NCBI GenBank assembly: GCA_039984715.1
Contig: JBDWUA010000016.1
Span: 372,001-436,000, forward strand
Direction: 5' to 3'
From: JABSSA01 sp039984715
GTDB taxonomy: Bacteria > Pseudomonadota > Alphaproteobacteria > Rhodobacterales > Rhodobacteraceae
Length of the DNA: 64,000 nucleotides
The notes below the pieces were generated by a model. That model saw only the letters and a list, made by a program, of their open reading frames with translations. It was not told the origin of the DNA and did no database searches. This document shows positions 32,049-41,544 of the stretch, in pieces; the first letter of the stretch is position 1, and each line of letters begins with the position of its first letter. The position numbers and the translations under genes are program-made.

Positions 32049-35000
32049 ATGACGACCCAGAAAATTACATTGAACGATCGCTATGATCTGACAAAAAGCC
32101 CGGTTTTATTAAATGGCACCCAAGCTTTGGTGCGTCTCACGATGATGCAGAAGGCCCGTGACCTAAAGGCTGGATTCAATACGGCTGGGTTGGTCACAGG
32201 TTATCGCGGTTCCCCTTTAGGGGCGGTGGATATGCAGATGACGCGCGCCTTAAAACCGCTTGCTGCGCACGATGTCGTTTTTCAACCCGGATTGAACGAG
32301 GACTTGGCAGCCACCGCCCTTTGGGGCGCGCAACAAGCAGAATTGCGCGGCGAAGGCACACATGATGGCGTCTTTGGTCTTTGGTACGGAAAAGGCCCCG
32401 GAGTGGATCGGTCGGGTGACGCATTTAAACACGCGAACATGGCCGGAACGTCGGCATTAGGTGGCGTTCTGGTAGCAATGGGCGATGATCACACGGGCGA
32501 AAGTTCGACAGTTTTGCACCAATCCGAATGGGCGTTGATTGACGCATATATGCCCGTTGTGTCCCCGGCAGGTGTTCAGGAAATCATGGATTATGGCCTT
32601 TATGGTTGGGCCCTTAGCCGGTTTTCGGGGCTATGGGTTGGTCTAAAGACGATGAAGGATACGGTTGAAGCGACCAGTGTTGTCGACGGTGATCCGTTCC
32701 GCATGGCGTTTGACAGGCCAGAGTATGCGATGCCGGAAGGTGGTCTGAATATTCGGCTGGTCGACACGCCGACAGAGCAAGAAAGCAGAATGATCGATCA
32801 CAAACGATTTGCGGCAGAAGCGTTCAGTCGCGCAAATCGGATGGACCAACGAAAATGGGGCAAAGCAGGTGCCAAGATCGGTTTCGTCGCTGCGGGCAAA
32901 AACTGGCTTGATCTGGTGCATTCCATGCATTTGCTGGGCATCGACGAAACGGAAGCTGAAAGACTTGGTGTGACGCTTTACAAGGTCGGCCAAACTTTCC
33001 CGCTGGATATGCAAAGCTTTCAGGAATGGGCCGAAGGGCTCGATTTGATTGTTGTCGTCGAAGAAAAGCGCAAACTGATCGAAGTTCAGATCAAAGAAGC
33101 CATTTTCGATGACCGTCGCGGACGGCGTGTTTTTGGGTGGTACAAGGGTGGTGCAGGTAGCACGCACCGAGAAGAGCTGTTTCCGACGCGCGGGGCGTTG
33201 GACCCAATAATGATCGCGGAAAAGCTGGGGCAAATTCTGCTTGAAGAAGGACGCGAAACGGACCGGATCAAAGGTGGTCTTGCCAATTTGGCCGAAGCGC
33301 GCCGGTCGGATAATGCCGAAGATATTGCCGCGCGCATTCCGTATTTTTGTTCAGGTTGTCCGCATAATTCATCGACAAAAGTGCCGGACGGATCGCGCGC
33401 CTATGCGGGTATCGGTTGCCATTACATGGTGCAATGGATGGATCGCGAGACGATCGGGTACACGCATATGGGGGCTGAAGGGGCAAATTGGATTGGTGAG
33501 GCGCCGTTTTCAACGCGCGAGCATGTTTTCCAAAATCTTGGCGATGGCACCTATAACCATTCAGGGGTGCAAGCCATTCGCGCGGCTTTGGCGAGCGGTG
33601 CCAATATGACCTACAAAATCCTGTACAATGATGCTGTTGCGATGACCGGCGGCCAGGGAAATGACGGCGATTTAAGCCCGTATCGTATTGTGGATGAAGT
33701 GCAGGCCATGGGCTGTGAAAACATCGCTGTGGTTTACGATGAAAAAGAAGACGTCGATTTTTCGCGTTTGCCAAAAGCTGTGCCGCATCACGAACGCGCA
33801 GACTTGCAAACCGTGCAAGAACGGTTTGCCAAGATTCAGGGCGTATCGGTCATTGTTTATATTCAAACCTGTGCCGCAGAAAAACGGCGTCGGCGTAAAC
33901 GCAGAACATTTCCTGATCCAGATAAGCGGGTCTTTATCAACTCTGATGTCTGTGAAGGCTGCGGTGATTGCGGCGTGCAATCGAACTGTGTGTCCATCGT
34001 TCCGAAAGAGACGGAATTGGGACGCAAGCGCGCGATTGATCAATCAAGCTGCAACAAAGATTTTTCCTGTGTCAAAGGATTTTGCCCATCATTTGTGACG
34101 CTAAAGGGCGCGCAGGTGAAAAAACAGGCGACTAAATCGCTGGATTTGCCGGATATGCCGGAACCCGAATTGCCAGCAATTGATGGTACTTGGAACGTCG
34201 TTATCACCGGCGTGGGTGGCACGGGTGTTGTGACCATTGGTGCCGTTCTGGCGCAGGCTGCGCATATCGATGGCAAAGGCGCTGGCATGATGGAAATGGC
34301 CGGGCTGGCGCAAAAGGGCGGCGCTGTTCACATACATTGCCGACTGGCTGAAAAACCAGAGCACATCAGTGCCATTCGTGTCGCCACAGGTGAGGCTGAT
34401 GCATTGATCGGCGGCGACCTTGTCGTCAGTGCTGGCGCAAAAACCTTGGGGCTGACATCCGCGGGTCGGACGGGAGCCGTTGTGAACAGCCATGAAATTG
34501 TCACAGGCGATTTCACCCGCGACACGGAATTTTCGCTGCCCTCTGACCGACTGGGACTTGCCCTAGAAGCGCGGATGCGCGACCGGCTTGATATGTTCGA
34601 TGCGTCGGATTTGGCCCGCGCAACTATGGGCGATAGCATCTTTTCGAACATGATGATCTTTGGCGCGGCATGGCAACGTGGTTTGGTTCCCATAAGCCTT
34701 GATGCGATCATGCAGGCGATTGATCTGAACGGGGCTGCGGTCGAAAAGAACCAAAGAGCGTTTGATATTGGCCGATGGGCCGTTCTGTATCCAGAGCAAG
34801 CACAGGACGTCACCGAACCAAAGGTCATTACCCTGCCGCAGACACTTGAAGAAAAAATCGCTTACCGTGCCGATCACTTGGTCAAGTATCAAGGAAACCG
34901 ATTGGCAAAACGATATCGTAAACGTTTATCGAATATCGAAGATTTAGGCCTGCGCGAAGCCGTCGCCAAAGGGTATCATAAGCTGCTGGCTTATAAGGAC

Positions 35001-35468
35001 GAATACGAAGTCGCCCGCTTGCATTTGGACACGTTTGAAAAAGCATCCGAACAGTTTGAAGGTGATTTCAGCATGACCTTTCATCTGGCGCCGCCCATGA
35101 CGACCAAAGACGGTCCTGACGGTCGGCCGATCAAAAAGGAATACAGCCAAGGCATGTTGCGTTGGTTCCGTTTGTTGGCCCGCATGAAAGGGTTGCGTGG
35201 TACGCCGTTGGACATTTTCGGGCGCACGTCTGAACGCAAAATGGAACGGTCTTTGATCAAGCAATACGAAACGGATCTCAAAAAGGTGCTTCCCAAGTTG
35301 GACATTGGCACCCGTGACGCCATCATCGCGCTAGCCGAGCTGCCCTTGCAAATCCGCGGCTTTGGTCCCGTTAAGTTGGCGAACGAGCAAAAAGCTGCAA
35401 AACGCCGCGAAGAATTGTTGAGCACTATTTCGGCAGGGGGACCTGAGTTGGCGAAAGCGGCTGAGTAG
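32049..35468 (+). CDS. Indolepyruvate ferredoxin oxidoreductase, fused alpha and beta subunits
   Basis: This enzyme decarboxylates aryl pyruvates to aryl-acetyl-CoA with ferredoxin, in aromatic amino acid breakdown. The ATG at 32049 is chosen because GGGGAGG lies nine bases upstream, giving 1139 residues. The N-terminal two thirds hold the pyrimidine and TPP domains (TGYRGSPLGAVD; GGQGNDGDL). A cysteine cluster near residue 640 (SDVCEGCGDCGVQSNC) binds an Fe-S cluster. The C-terminal part is the gamma-type domain starting ITGVGGTGVVTIGAVL. The one-gene fusion is the usual form in many alphaproteobacteria. An 8-base hairpin follows the stop. Confidence 0.95.
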   Translation: MTTQKITLNDRYDLTKSPVLLNGTQALVRLTMMQKARDLKAGFNTAGLVTGYRGSPLGAVDMQMTRALKPLAAHDVVFQPGLNEDLAATALWGAQQAELRGEGTHDGVFGLWYGKGPGVDRSGDAFKHANMAGTSALGGVLVAMGDDHTGESSTVLHQSEWALIDAYMPVVSPAGVQEIMDYGLYGWALSRFSGLWVGLKTMKDTVEATSVVDGDPFRMAFDRPEYAMPEGGLNIRLVDTPTEQESRMIDHKRFAAEAFSRANRMDQRKWGKAGAKIGFVAAGKNWLDLVHSMHLLGIDETEAERLGVTLYKVGQTFPLDMQSFQEWAEGLDLIVVVEEKRKLIEVQIKEAIFDDRRGRRVFGWYKGGAGSTHREELFPTRGALDPIMIAEKLGQILLEEGRETDRIKGGLANLAEARRSDNAEDIAARIPYFCSGCPHNSSTKVPDGSRAYAGIGCHYMVQWMDRETIGYTHMGAEGANWIGEAPFSTREHVFQNLGDGTYNHSGVQAIRAALASGANMTYKILYNDAVAMTGGQGNDGDLSPYRIVDEVQAMGCENIAVVYDEKEDVDFSRLPKAVPHHERADLQTVQERFAKIQGVSVIVYIQTCAAEKRRRRKRRTFPDPDKRVFINSDVCEGCGDCGVQSNCVSIVPKETELGRKRAIDQSSCNKDFSCVKGFCPSFVTLKGAQVKKQATKSLDLPDMPEPELPAIDGTWNVVITGVGGTGVVTIGAVLAQAAHIDGKGAGMMEMAGLAQKGGAVHIHCRLAEKPEHISAIRVATGEADALIGGDLVVSAGAKTLGLTSAGRTGAVVNSHEIVTGDFTRDTEFSLPSDRLGLALEARMRDRLDMFDASDLARATMGDSIFSNMMIFGAAWQRGLVPISLDAIMQAIDLNGAAVEKNQRAFDIGRWAVLYPEQAQDVTEPKVITLPQTLEEKIAYRADHLVKYQGNRLAKRYRKRLSNIEDLGLREAVAKGYHKLLAYKDEYEVARLHLDTFEKASEQFEGDFSMTFHLAPPMTTKDGPDGRPIKKEYSQGMLRWFRLLARMKGLRGTPLDIFGRTSERKMERSLIKQYETDLKKVLPKLDIGTRDAIIALAELPLQIRGFGPVKLANEQKAAKRREELLSTISAGGPELAKAAE

Positions 35469-35482
35469 GATGATTACATTCA

Positions 35483-35507
35483 ATCCTCTCGATCTATGAG
35501 AGAGGAT
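35483..35507. repeat. Hairpin enclosing the start codon of the next gene
   Basis: ATCCTCTC and GAGAGGAT form a perfect 8-base stem with a 9-base loop. The ATG at 35496 lies in the loop and there is no Shine-Dalgarno sequence before it. It could be the 3' hairpin of the oxidoreductase transcript or a translational control element. Confidence 0.5.
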
Positions 35508-35834
35508 CGTAAAGCATTAAGTCCTTCGCGCAATCAGCTTTCAGTTGATGAAGTCAAAGACGCTATGGGCCAGAATATTCTGGCCCGAAAAGTGGCTTTG
35601 GATTACTTGAGCAATGACTTTGCGCTTGGCACTTTCTCAGGTGGAACGTTAAGCACGGAGAAAAAGCCGTTTTCGAAACCCGTGGAGCGCGCTAAACTTG
35701 ACCCACTTCGATATGATCCAAAAGGGATGATGGATTTCCTTAGAAAATCCACTTATGAGCTGTCGCAAAGCCCTGAAAAGAATTTCGATTTGGGGCGCAA
35801 ACTTGAAGACAAACATCGCTCAACGAGGGCGTAA
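35496..35834 (+). CDS. Hypothetical protein
   Basis: A 112-residue frame lies between the oxidoreductase and murI on the same strand, ending 14 bases before murI. The composition is hydrophilic with many Lys, Asp and Ser, no signal peptide and no membrane segment (for example LSVDEVKDAMGQNILARKVA and LDPLRYDPKGMMDFLRKS). I do not recognise it. The first ATG lacks a ribosome site and lies in a hairpin loop; the ATG at 35565 is an alternative. Reading through to murI suggests co-transcription. Confidence 0.5.
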   Translation: MREDRKALSPSRNQLSVDEVKDAMGQNILARKVALDYLSNDFALGTFSGGTLSTEKKPFSKPVERAKLDPLRYDPKGMMDFLRKSTYELSQSPEKNFDLGRKLEDKHRSTRA

Positions 35835-35848
35835 AGGTTCAGAACGAC

Positions 35849-36658
35849 ATGGCTGTTGGTATATTTGATTCCGGGCTTGGTGGATTGACGGTGCTTGATG
35901 CTGCTCAGAAACGTTTGCCCGAGGTGGATTTCACCTATCTCGCGGATAGTGCGCATGCGCCATACGGAGTGCGCACAGCGGATGATATTTTTGATCTGAC
36001 CACGGATGCGGTGAGCCGTTTGTTTGACGCGGGATGTGACTTGGTCATTTTGGCATGCAACACGGCGTCAGCCGCCGCGTTGCGACGCATGCAGGAATCG
36101 TGGGTGCCAGATGACAAACGGGTACTTGGCGTTTTTGTTCCCATGATCGAAGCCCTGACGGAACGGCAATGGGGCGACAATTCGCCCCCGCGCGAAGTCG
36201 AAGTTCAGCATGTTGCATTGTTCGCGACGCCTGCAACCGTATCAAGCCGGGCTTTTCAACGTGAATTGGCGTTCCGCGCAATTGGCGTGGATGTTGAGGC
36301 GCAGGCGTGTGGCGGTGTCGTTGATGCCATTGAAGACGGTGATATGATATTGGCCGAAGCGTTGGTGAGGTCCCATGTTGATGCGCTTAAACGCAAGATG
36401 CCTCAGCCCGGTGCCGCCATATTGGGCTGTACACATTACCCGTTGATGGAAGACATTTTCCAAAAAGCCTTGGGGCCAGATGTAAAAGTGTTCAGCCAAG
36501 GAACCTTGGTTGCCGACAGTCTGGCGGATTACCTTGAACGCCATCCGGGCAAATTAGGGCAGGGTGAAAGCGCTTTTTTGACGACGGGAAAGCCAGACCA
36601 AGTAAGCGATCGCGCAACCCAATTTTTGCGACGACGGATCGAGTTTCAAGCCGCTTGA
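35849..36658 (+). CDS. murI: Glutamate racemase
   Basis: MurI makes D-glutamate for peptidoglycan without a cofactor. The 269-residue protein starts VGIFDSGLGGLTVL, the family signature. The two catalytic cysteines are in LACNTASAAALR (about residue 70) and LGCTHYPLM (about 194). It is followed 27 bases later by argC. Confidence 0.96.
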   Translation: MAVGIFDSGLGGLTVLDAAQKRLPEVDFTYLADSAHAPYGVRTADDIFDLTTDAVSRLFDAGCDLVILACNTASAAALRRMQESWVPDDKRVLGVFVPMIEALTERQWGDNSPPREVEVQHVALFATPATVSSRAFQRELAFRAIGVDVEAQACGGVVDAIEDGDMILAEALVRSHVDALKRKMPQPGAAILGCTHYPLMEDIFQKALGPDVKVFSQGTLVADSLADYLERHPGKLGQGESAFLTTGKPDQVSDRATQFLRRRIEFQAA

Positions 36659-36685
36659 TCCAATCCTTTGCAAGAGACGACTGAC

Positions 36686-37714
36686 ATGACACATAACATC
36701 GCAATTCTAGGCGCTTCTGGTTACACCGGGGCGGAGCTGATCCGGCTTATCGCTGGGCATTCGTCGATCCAAATTAAAGCCCTTGGGGCGCATTCCAAGG
36801 CGGGCCAAACAATGGCGCAGGTGTTCCCGCATTTGCGTCATCTGGATTTGCCTGATTTGGTCTCTTTTGATCAGATTGATTTCACCGATATCGATCTTTG
36901 TTTTTGCGCGTTGCCGCACAAGACCTCGCAAGAGGTGATTTCGGGTTTGCCGCGTGACATGAAGATTGTGGATTTAAGCGCGGATTTCCGGTTGGAAGAT
37001 CCAGAAGAATACCTGAAATGGTACGGAAACCCACATTCTGCAATCCCGATGCAATCCGAAGCGGTGTACGGGCTGACCGAATTTTATCGCTCACAGATTA
37101 AGGACGCGCGGTTGGTTGCTGGCACGGGGTGCAATGCGGCAACCGGCCAATTTGCGTTGCGGCCATTGATCAAAGCCGGTGTCATCGATCTTGATAATAT
37201 CATTATGGACCTGAAAGCAGCCGTTTCGGGGGCAGGGCGTGCTCTCAAAGAAAACTTGCTGCATTCAGAATTGTCCGAAGGATATCATGGATACGCACTT
37301 GGTGGGCAGCACCGGCATTTGGGTGAATTTGACCAAGAGTTTTCAAAGATCGCAGGACGCCCGGTGCATGTGCAATTTGCGCCCCATTTGATCCCGGCCA
37401 ATCGCGGCATTCTTGTTACGTCTTATGTGATTGGTGATGCCTCAGAAATTCATACGACTTTGGCACAAGCCTATGCGTCTGAACCATTCATCCAAGTTCT
37501 TCCTTTGGGCGAAACCCCAAGCACGCGCCACGTCAGGGGATCGAACTTTTGTCATGTCGGAGTGGTCGCTGATCGCATTGCAGGGCGGGCAGTTGTTGTG
37601 TCTGCGCTAGACAATCTGACAAAAGGTTCATCCGGGCAGGCATTGCAGAACGCCAACTTGATGTTAGGTATTGCCGAGACAGAAGGGCTGATGATGGCAC
37701 CTTTGTTCCCTTAG
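36686..37714 (+). CDS. argC: N-acetyl-gamma-glutamyl-phosphate reductase
   Basis: ArgC performs the NADPH-dependent reduction step of arginine synthesis. The ATG at 36686 places the nucleotide-binding loop ILGASGYTGAELIRL at the N-terminus; an upstream TTG is less likely. The catalytic Cys is in VAGTGCNAATGQFAL near residue 146, and HRHLGEFDQE supplies the later conserved His. The product has 342 residues, normal for the long ArgC type. It is read with murI before it and ccmE 18 bases after it. Confidence 0.96.
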   Translation: MTHNIAILGASGYTGAELIRLIAGHSSIQIKALGAHSKAGQTMAQVFPHLRHLDLPDLVSFDQIDFTDIDLCFCALPHKTSQEVISGLPRDMKIVDLSADFRLEDPEEYLKWYGNPHSAIPMQSEAVYGLTEFYRSQIKDARLVAGTGCNAATGQFALRPLIKAGVIDLDNIIMDLKAAVSGAGRALKENLLHSELSEGYHGYALGGQHRHLGEFDQEFSKIAGRPVHVQFAPHLIPANRGILVTSYVIGDASEIHTTLAQAYASEPFIQVLPLGETPSTRHVRGSNFCHVGVVADRIAGRAVVVSALDNLTKGSSGQALQNANLMLGIAETEGLMMAPLFP

Positions 37715-37732
37715 GATACGACGAACCAGCTG

Positions 37733-38176
37733 ATGAAAACACTGAAAAAGCAAAGACGCATTCAAATCATTATCGTCACTTTTGTCGCCCTTGGCTTGTC
37801 CACGGGGTTGATTGGGTACGCAATGAAGGATGGGATCAACTTTTTCCGTGCACCCAGTCAAATTGTCGCCGAACCGCCGTTGCCAAACGAAGTTTTTCGC
37901 ATTGGTGGTTTGGTCGAAGAGGGCAGTTTGATCCGCGGAGAAGGCAAAACGATCCGCTTTAGTGTCACAGATGGTGGGGCGTCGGTACCAGTCAGTTATA
38001 CCGGGGTATTGCCCGATCTGTTTGGTGAGAACGAGGGAATGGTTGGCACAGGCCGTTACGTTAATGGCGTCTTTCAAGCGACTGAAATTTTGGCAAAACA
38101 TGACGAAACCTATATGCCCAAAGAGGTCGTCGATGCGCTTAAGGCGCAGGGTGTTTACCGCGAACCCGATTCTTAA
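37733..38176 (+). CDS. ccmE: Cytochrome c maturation protein CcmE
   Basis: CcmE is the periplasmic haem chaperone, anchored by one N-terminal helix (residues 11-30). The 147-residue protein has the beta-barrel (FRIGGLVEEGSLIRG) and the covalent haem ligand His123 in AKHDETYMP, with Tyr127 beyond it. It delivers haem to CcmF, whose gene is 1.4 kb downstream beyond the lysis cassette. Confidence 0.96.
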   Translation: MKTLKKQRRIQIIIVTFVALGLSTGLIGYAMKDGINFFRAPSQIVAEPPLPNEVFRIGGLVEEGSLIRGEGKTIRFSVTDGGASVPVSYTGVLPDLFGENEGMVGTGRYVNGVFQATEILAKHDETYMPKEVVDALKAQGVYREPDS

Positions 38177-38200
38177 GGGTTAACGTTCGTTAAGTACGGC

Positions 38201-38224
38201 GACCGGGCCTGTCGGGCCTTTTTT
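38201..38224 (+). terminator. Weak intrinsic terminator after ccmE
   Basis: GGGCC and GGCCT can pair around a 5-base loop, followed by six T. The stem is short. Upstream, TTAA elements at 38180-38183 and 38190-38193 are six bases apart, close to but not the TTAA-N7-TTAA of CtrA sites. Confidence 0.4.
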
Positions 38225-38276
38225 ACCAATTTAACGCTTTTCTTTCCGTACCGAACGGACAAGAGGCGCATGAGAC

Positions 38277-38888
38277 ATGCAAAGCGTACATGAAATCGCA
38301 CAAGACATTGTTGTTCGCGAAGGCGGATATGTAAACGATCCTGATGATCCCGGTGGGGCCACGAATTACGGTGTCACGATCCACACGATGCGACGGCTCG
38401 GGCTTGATCTGGATGGAGATGGGGATGTCGATACGTCGGACGTCAAGGCCTTAAGCCGTGCACAGGCGGTTGATATTTTTGTGCAGCATTACTTTGAGCG
38501 TCCCAAGATTTCACGACTGCCATCACCCTTGCATGCCACGGTTTTTGACATGTACGTCAATGCCGGAGGCAACGCGGTCAAGATCCTACAAAGGCTTTTG
38601 GTCGACATGGGCTATGCGGTTTCGGTTGATGGGGCATTGGGTCCACAGACCGTAGGCGCGGCGCAAAATGCGCAGAAAAAGGCGCCTGATCATTTGGCGG
38701 ACGCTTATGGCATTGCGCGGCGCAACTATTATTTCCGCATTGCAGACCGACGACCGGCAAGCCGTAAATACGCCCGAACCCGAAATGGTGGAAAAGGGGG
38801 CTGGATCAAGCGCGCTGAGGAATTCATCTCTTCGCAATACCATATGAGCACGGCAGAATTTTCCCGGAGGGTTGCATCATGGGCTTGA
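38277..38888 (+). CDS. Endolysin of the gene-transfer-agent type (glycoside hydrolase 108 N-acetylmuramidase)
   Basis: This 203-residue lytic enzyme cuts peptidoglycan glycan strands. Residues 1-90 form the GH108 catalytic domain: VVREGGYVNDPDDPGGATNYGVT, with Glu15 the likely catalytic acid. A peptidoglycan-binding part follows (VDGALGPQTVGA near residues 118-130). No signal peptide is present, so a holin is needed for access to the wall, and a 3-TM holin gene overlaps its end by ten bases. In Rhodobacter capsulatus an unlinked endolysin-holin pair releases the gene transfer agent; this pair looks like its counterpart. No capsid or tail genes are in the window. Confidence 0.88.
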   Translation: MQSVHEIAQDIVVREGGYVNDPDDPGGATNYGVTIHTMRRLGLDLDGDGDVDTSDVKALSRAQAVDIFVQHYFERPKISRLPSPLHATVFDMYVNAGGNAVKILQRLLVDMGYAVSVDGALGPQTVGAAQNAQKKAPDHLADAYGIARRNYYFRIADRRPASRKYARTRNGGKGGWIKRAEEFISSQYHMSTAEFSRRVASWA

Positions 38889-39451
38889 TCGAACAGGCAC
38901 TGTCCTTGGTTTTTGGCGGCGGGCGTAATGCAATCCGTGAGACGGTCGAAGTTTATCGCGAGAATGCAGAAGCAGGCGCGATACGTGGCGCAGAAGTTCA
39001 GACGCAAGCCATGAAGCAATACGGAGACGAGTTTGTGGTACCGCGGCATGGCGTGTTTGACCGTTTCATGGATGGGCTGAACAGATTGCCACGGCCATTG
39101 TTGGCCTTGGGCACGTTGGGATTGTTTGTGTCGGCCATGATTGAACCTTTGTGGTTCGCTGAACGGATGCAGGGCATCGCATTGGTTCCGGAACCCTTGT
39201 GGTGGTTATTGGGTGTTATCGTCAGCTTCTATTTCGGTGCGCGACATCAAATGAAAGCGCAGCAGTTCCAACGTCAGATCGTATCCAGCATCAAATACGC
39301 ACCAGCCGTCATGGAAAATGTTGCAAAGTTGCGAGCAATGCGGGCTACGACGCCGGGTATTGCAGACACTGGAACCGATGCGGCCCTTGCCCTGGCCAGT
39401 GTGGAACCAGAAGAAAATGCAGCATTGATGGATTGGAAACGCGTCGCTTGA
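38879..39451 (+). CDS. Holin of the 3-TM gene-transfer-agent type
   Basis: This 190-residue membrane protein has at least two clear hydrophobic segments (LLALGTLGLFVSAMIEPLWF at about residues 74-93 and LWWLLGVIVSFYFGA at about 107-121) and an amphipathic N-terminal start. HGVFDRFMDGLNRLPRPLLAL and the FYFGARHQMKAQQF stretch after the last segment match the family of holins that release gene transfer agents. Its start overlaps the endolysin gene by ten bases. The C-terminal 50 residues are hydrophilic. Confidence 0.85.
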   Translation: MGLIEQALSLVFGGGRNAIRETVEVYRENAEAGAIRGAEVQTQAMKQYGDEFVVPRHGVFDRFMDGLNRLPRPLLALGTLGLFVSAMIEPLWFAERMQGIALVPEPLWWLLGVIVSFYFGARHQMKAQQFQRQIVSSIKYAPAVMENVAKLRAMRATTPGIADTGTDAALALASVEPEENAALMDWKRVA

Positions 39452-39579
39452 CGCGGGGATGATGATCACGGCTGCCACAGATGCGGTGCGAACGGGGTAA
39501 TTAGCACAGTCTGAGACACCCGCGACATTGTGATCCGGGGCCATTGGCGGACTGCTCGGCGCTGTCTATAGTCCGCGCT

Positions 39580-41544
39580 ATGATTACAGAACTTGGTCAC
39601 TTCGCGCTTGTCACCGCATTTGTTGTTGCTTTGGTTGGGGCGATCGTTCCGATGTTAGGAGCGTGGCGCCGAGACAGCGCTTGGATGGCCGTTGCCGATC
39701 CTGCGGCAAGCGTTCAATTTATGCTGACGGGGTTTTCGTTTGCGGCATTGATGTGGGCGTTCATAACGTCTGATTTCAGCTTGCGTCTGGTTGTTTTGAA
39801 TAGCCATTCGGCCAAACCAATGTTGTACAAAATCTCGGGAACGTGGGGGAACCACGAAGGGTCCATGTTGCTTTGGGTGCTTATTGTCACCCTGTTTGGC
39901 GCAATGGCGTCCTGGTTCGGGGGGAACCTGCCACCAACGTTGCGTGCGCGTGTTCTAAGCGTGCAATCCGCAATTGCTGTGGCGTTCTTTGCCTTTATCT
40001 TATTCACATCGAACCCGTTTGAGCGCCTTTTGGTGCCGCCCTTTGACGGGCAAGATTTGAACCCGTTGCTTCAGGATCCCGGGCTCGCCTTTCATCCACC
40101 GTTTTTATACCTTGGATATGTCGGCCTAAGCATGTCGTTCAGCTTTGCTGTCGCGGCGTTGATTGAAGGCCGTGTTGACGCCGCTTGGGGGCGTTGGGTG
40201 CGCCCTTGGACTTTGGCGGCTTGGGTTTTTCTGACCATCGGAATCGCACTTGGCTCTTGGTGGGCCTATTACGAATTGGGCTGGGGTGGCTTTTGGTTCT
40301 GGGACCCGGTCGAAAATGCATCCTTTATGCCGTGGCTTTTGGCAGCTGCATTGCTGCATTCTGCCATTGTCGTCGAAAAACGAGAGTCGTTGAAAAGCTG
40401 GACAATCCTTTTGGCGATTTTAGCCTTTGGGTTCTCACTCATCGGAACATTCATTGTTCGGTCCGGATTGCTGACGTCGGTTCACGCCTTTGCCAACGAT
40501 CCCGAGCGTGGCGTTTTCATATTGGGCATCCTTGCGTTCTTTATGGGGGGGGCATTGACGCTGTTTACCTTCCGCGCTGGCACGATGGAGGCAAAGGGCG
40601 TCTTTGGAATGGTCAGCCGCGAAAGCGCGCTGGTGCTGAATAACTTGTTGCTGGCAGTTGCGTGCTTTGTCGTGTTTGTCGGGACCATGTGGCCACTGGT
40701 GGCCGAAATGTTCTTTGACCGAAAACTGAGCGTTGGACCGCCTTTCTTCAATCTGGCGTTCACGCCCTTTATGGTCTTGCTGGGCTTAGTCTTGCCAATC
40801 GGCGCGATGATGCCGTGGAAACGCGGACAGATTTCGCGCGCCATGCGTCCGTTGCGATATGTGTTCATACTGGCGTTGGCCTTTGGTGGGTTGGCGTGGG
40901 CCATGAACACAGGGCGCAGTTTGACGGGACCTATGGGCGCGTTCTTGGGGTCATGGTTGGTCATGGGCGCAGCCGTCGATTTATGGAGTCGGACCGGAAA
41001 ATCTGGCGCATCCCGATTGTTCCGACTGCCGCGTGCGGATTGGGGCAAAGCCGTTGCGCATGGTGGTCTTGGCATAACGATGTTGGGGGTTGCTGGACTG
41101 ACAGCGTGGCAAACCGAAGATATCCGCGTTGCGCAAATTGGTGAGCCATTCACGGTCGGTGGTTACACGCTGAGCTTAGACGACGTTCAGGACATTGAGG
41201 GCCCGAATTACTTGGCATCCATGGGCTTCATCACGCTCAGCCAAGACGGACAAGAGATCGCGCAACTGCGACCTGAAAAACGGATTTACCCGGTTGCACA
41301 AATGCCAACGACTGAAGCGGGCATAGATTATGATCTGGCACGCGACGTCTATGTCGTGATCGGCGATCAGCAAGTCGGCGGCGGTTGGGCTGTGCGAACT
41401 TACATCAAACCACTTACCAACTGGATTTGGATCGGATGCGGTTTGATGGCTTTGGGTGGATTGCTGTCACTGTCTGATCGGCGGTTCCGTGTGGCGGCAG
41501 GGGCGCGAAAAACTGCTCAGAAAAATGCAGTGCCAGCGGAATGA
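39580..41544 (+). CDS. ccmF: Haem lyase CcmF
   Basis: CcmF is the large inner-membrane subunit of the cytochrome c haem lyase. The ATG at 39580 gives 654 residues; an upstream TTG is not preferred. It has about 15 membrane segments, with the haem-handling WWD motif WGGFWFWDPVENASFMPW and conserved FTSNPF before it. The C-terminal periplasmic part (YTLSLDDVQDIEGPNY) is normal. The gene overlaps ccmH by four bases (ATGA). It follows the holin gene by 128 bases. Confidence 0.96.
   Translation: MITELGHFALVTAFVVALVGAIVPMLGAWRRDSAWMAVADPAASVQFMLTGFSFAALMWAFITSDFSLRLVVLNSHSAKPMLYKISGTWGNHEGSMLLWVLIVTLFGAMASWFGGNLPPTLRARVLSVQSAIAVAFFAFILFTSNPFERLLVPPFDGQDLNPLLQDPGLAFHPPFLYLGYVGLSMSFSFAVAALIEGRVDAAWGRWVRPWTLAAWVFLTIGIALGSWWAYYELGWGGFWFWDPVENASFMPWLLAAALLHSAIVVEKRESLKSWTILLAILAFGFSLIGTFIVRSGLLTSVHAFANDPERGVFILGILAFFMGGALTLFTFRAGTMEAKGVFGMVSRESALVLNNLLLAVACFVVFVGTMWPLVAEMFFDRKLSVGPPFFNLAFTPFMVLLGLVLPIGAMMPWKRGQISRAMRPLRYVFILALAFGGLAWAMNTGRSLTGPMGAFLGSWLVMGAAVDLWSRTGKSGASRLFRLPRADWGKAVAHGGLGITMLGVAGLTAWQTEDIRVAQIGEPFTVGGYTLSLDDVQDIEGPNYLASMGFITLSQDGQEIAQLRPEKRIYPVAQMPTTEAGIDYDLARDVYVVIGDQQVGGGWAVRTYIKPLTNWIWIGCGLMALGGLLSLSDRRFRVAAGARKTAQKNAVPAE

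Noticed and set aside
38277..39451. Prophage
   Set aside because: Only lysis genes are present, flanked directly by ccm genes; no integrase, terminase, capsid or tail genes, so a GTA lysis pair is the better reading.
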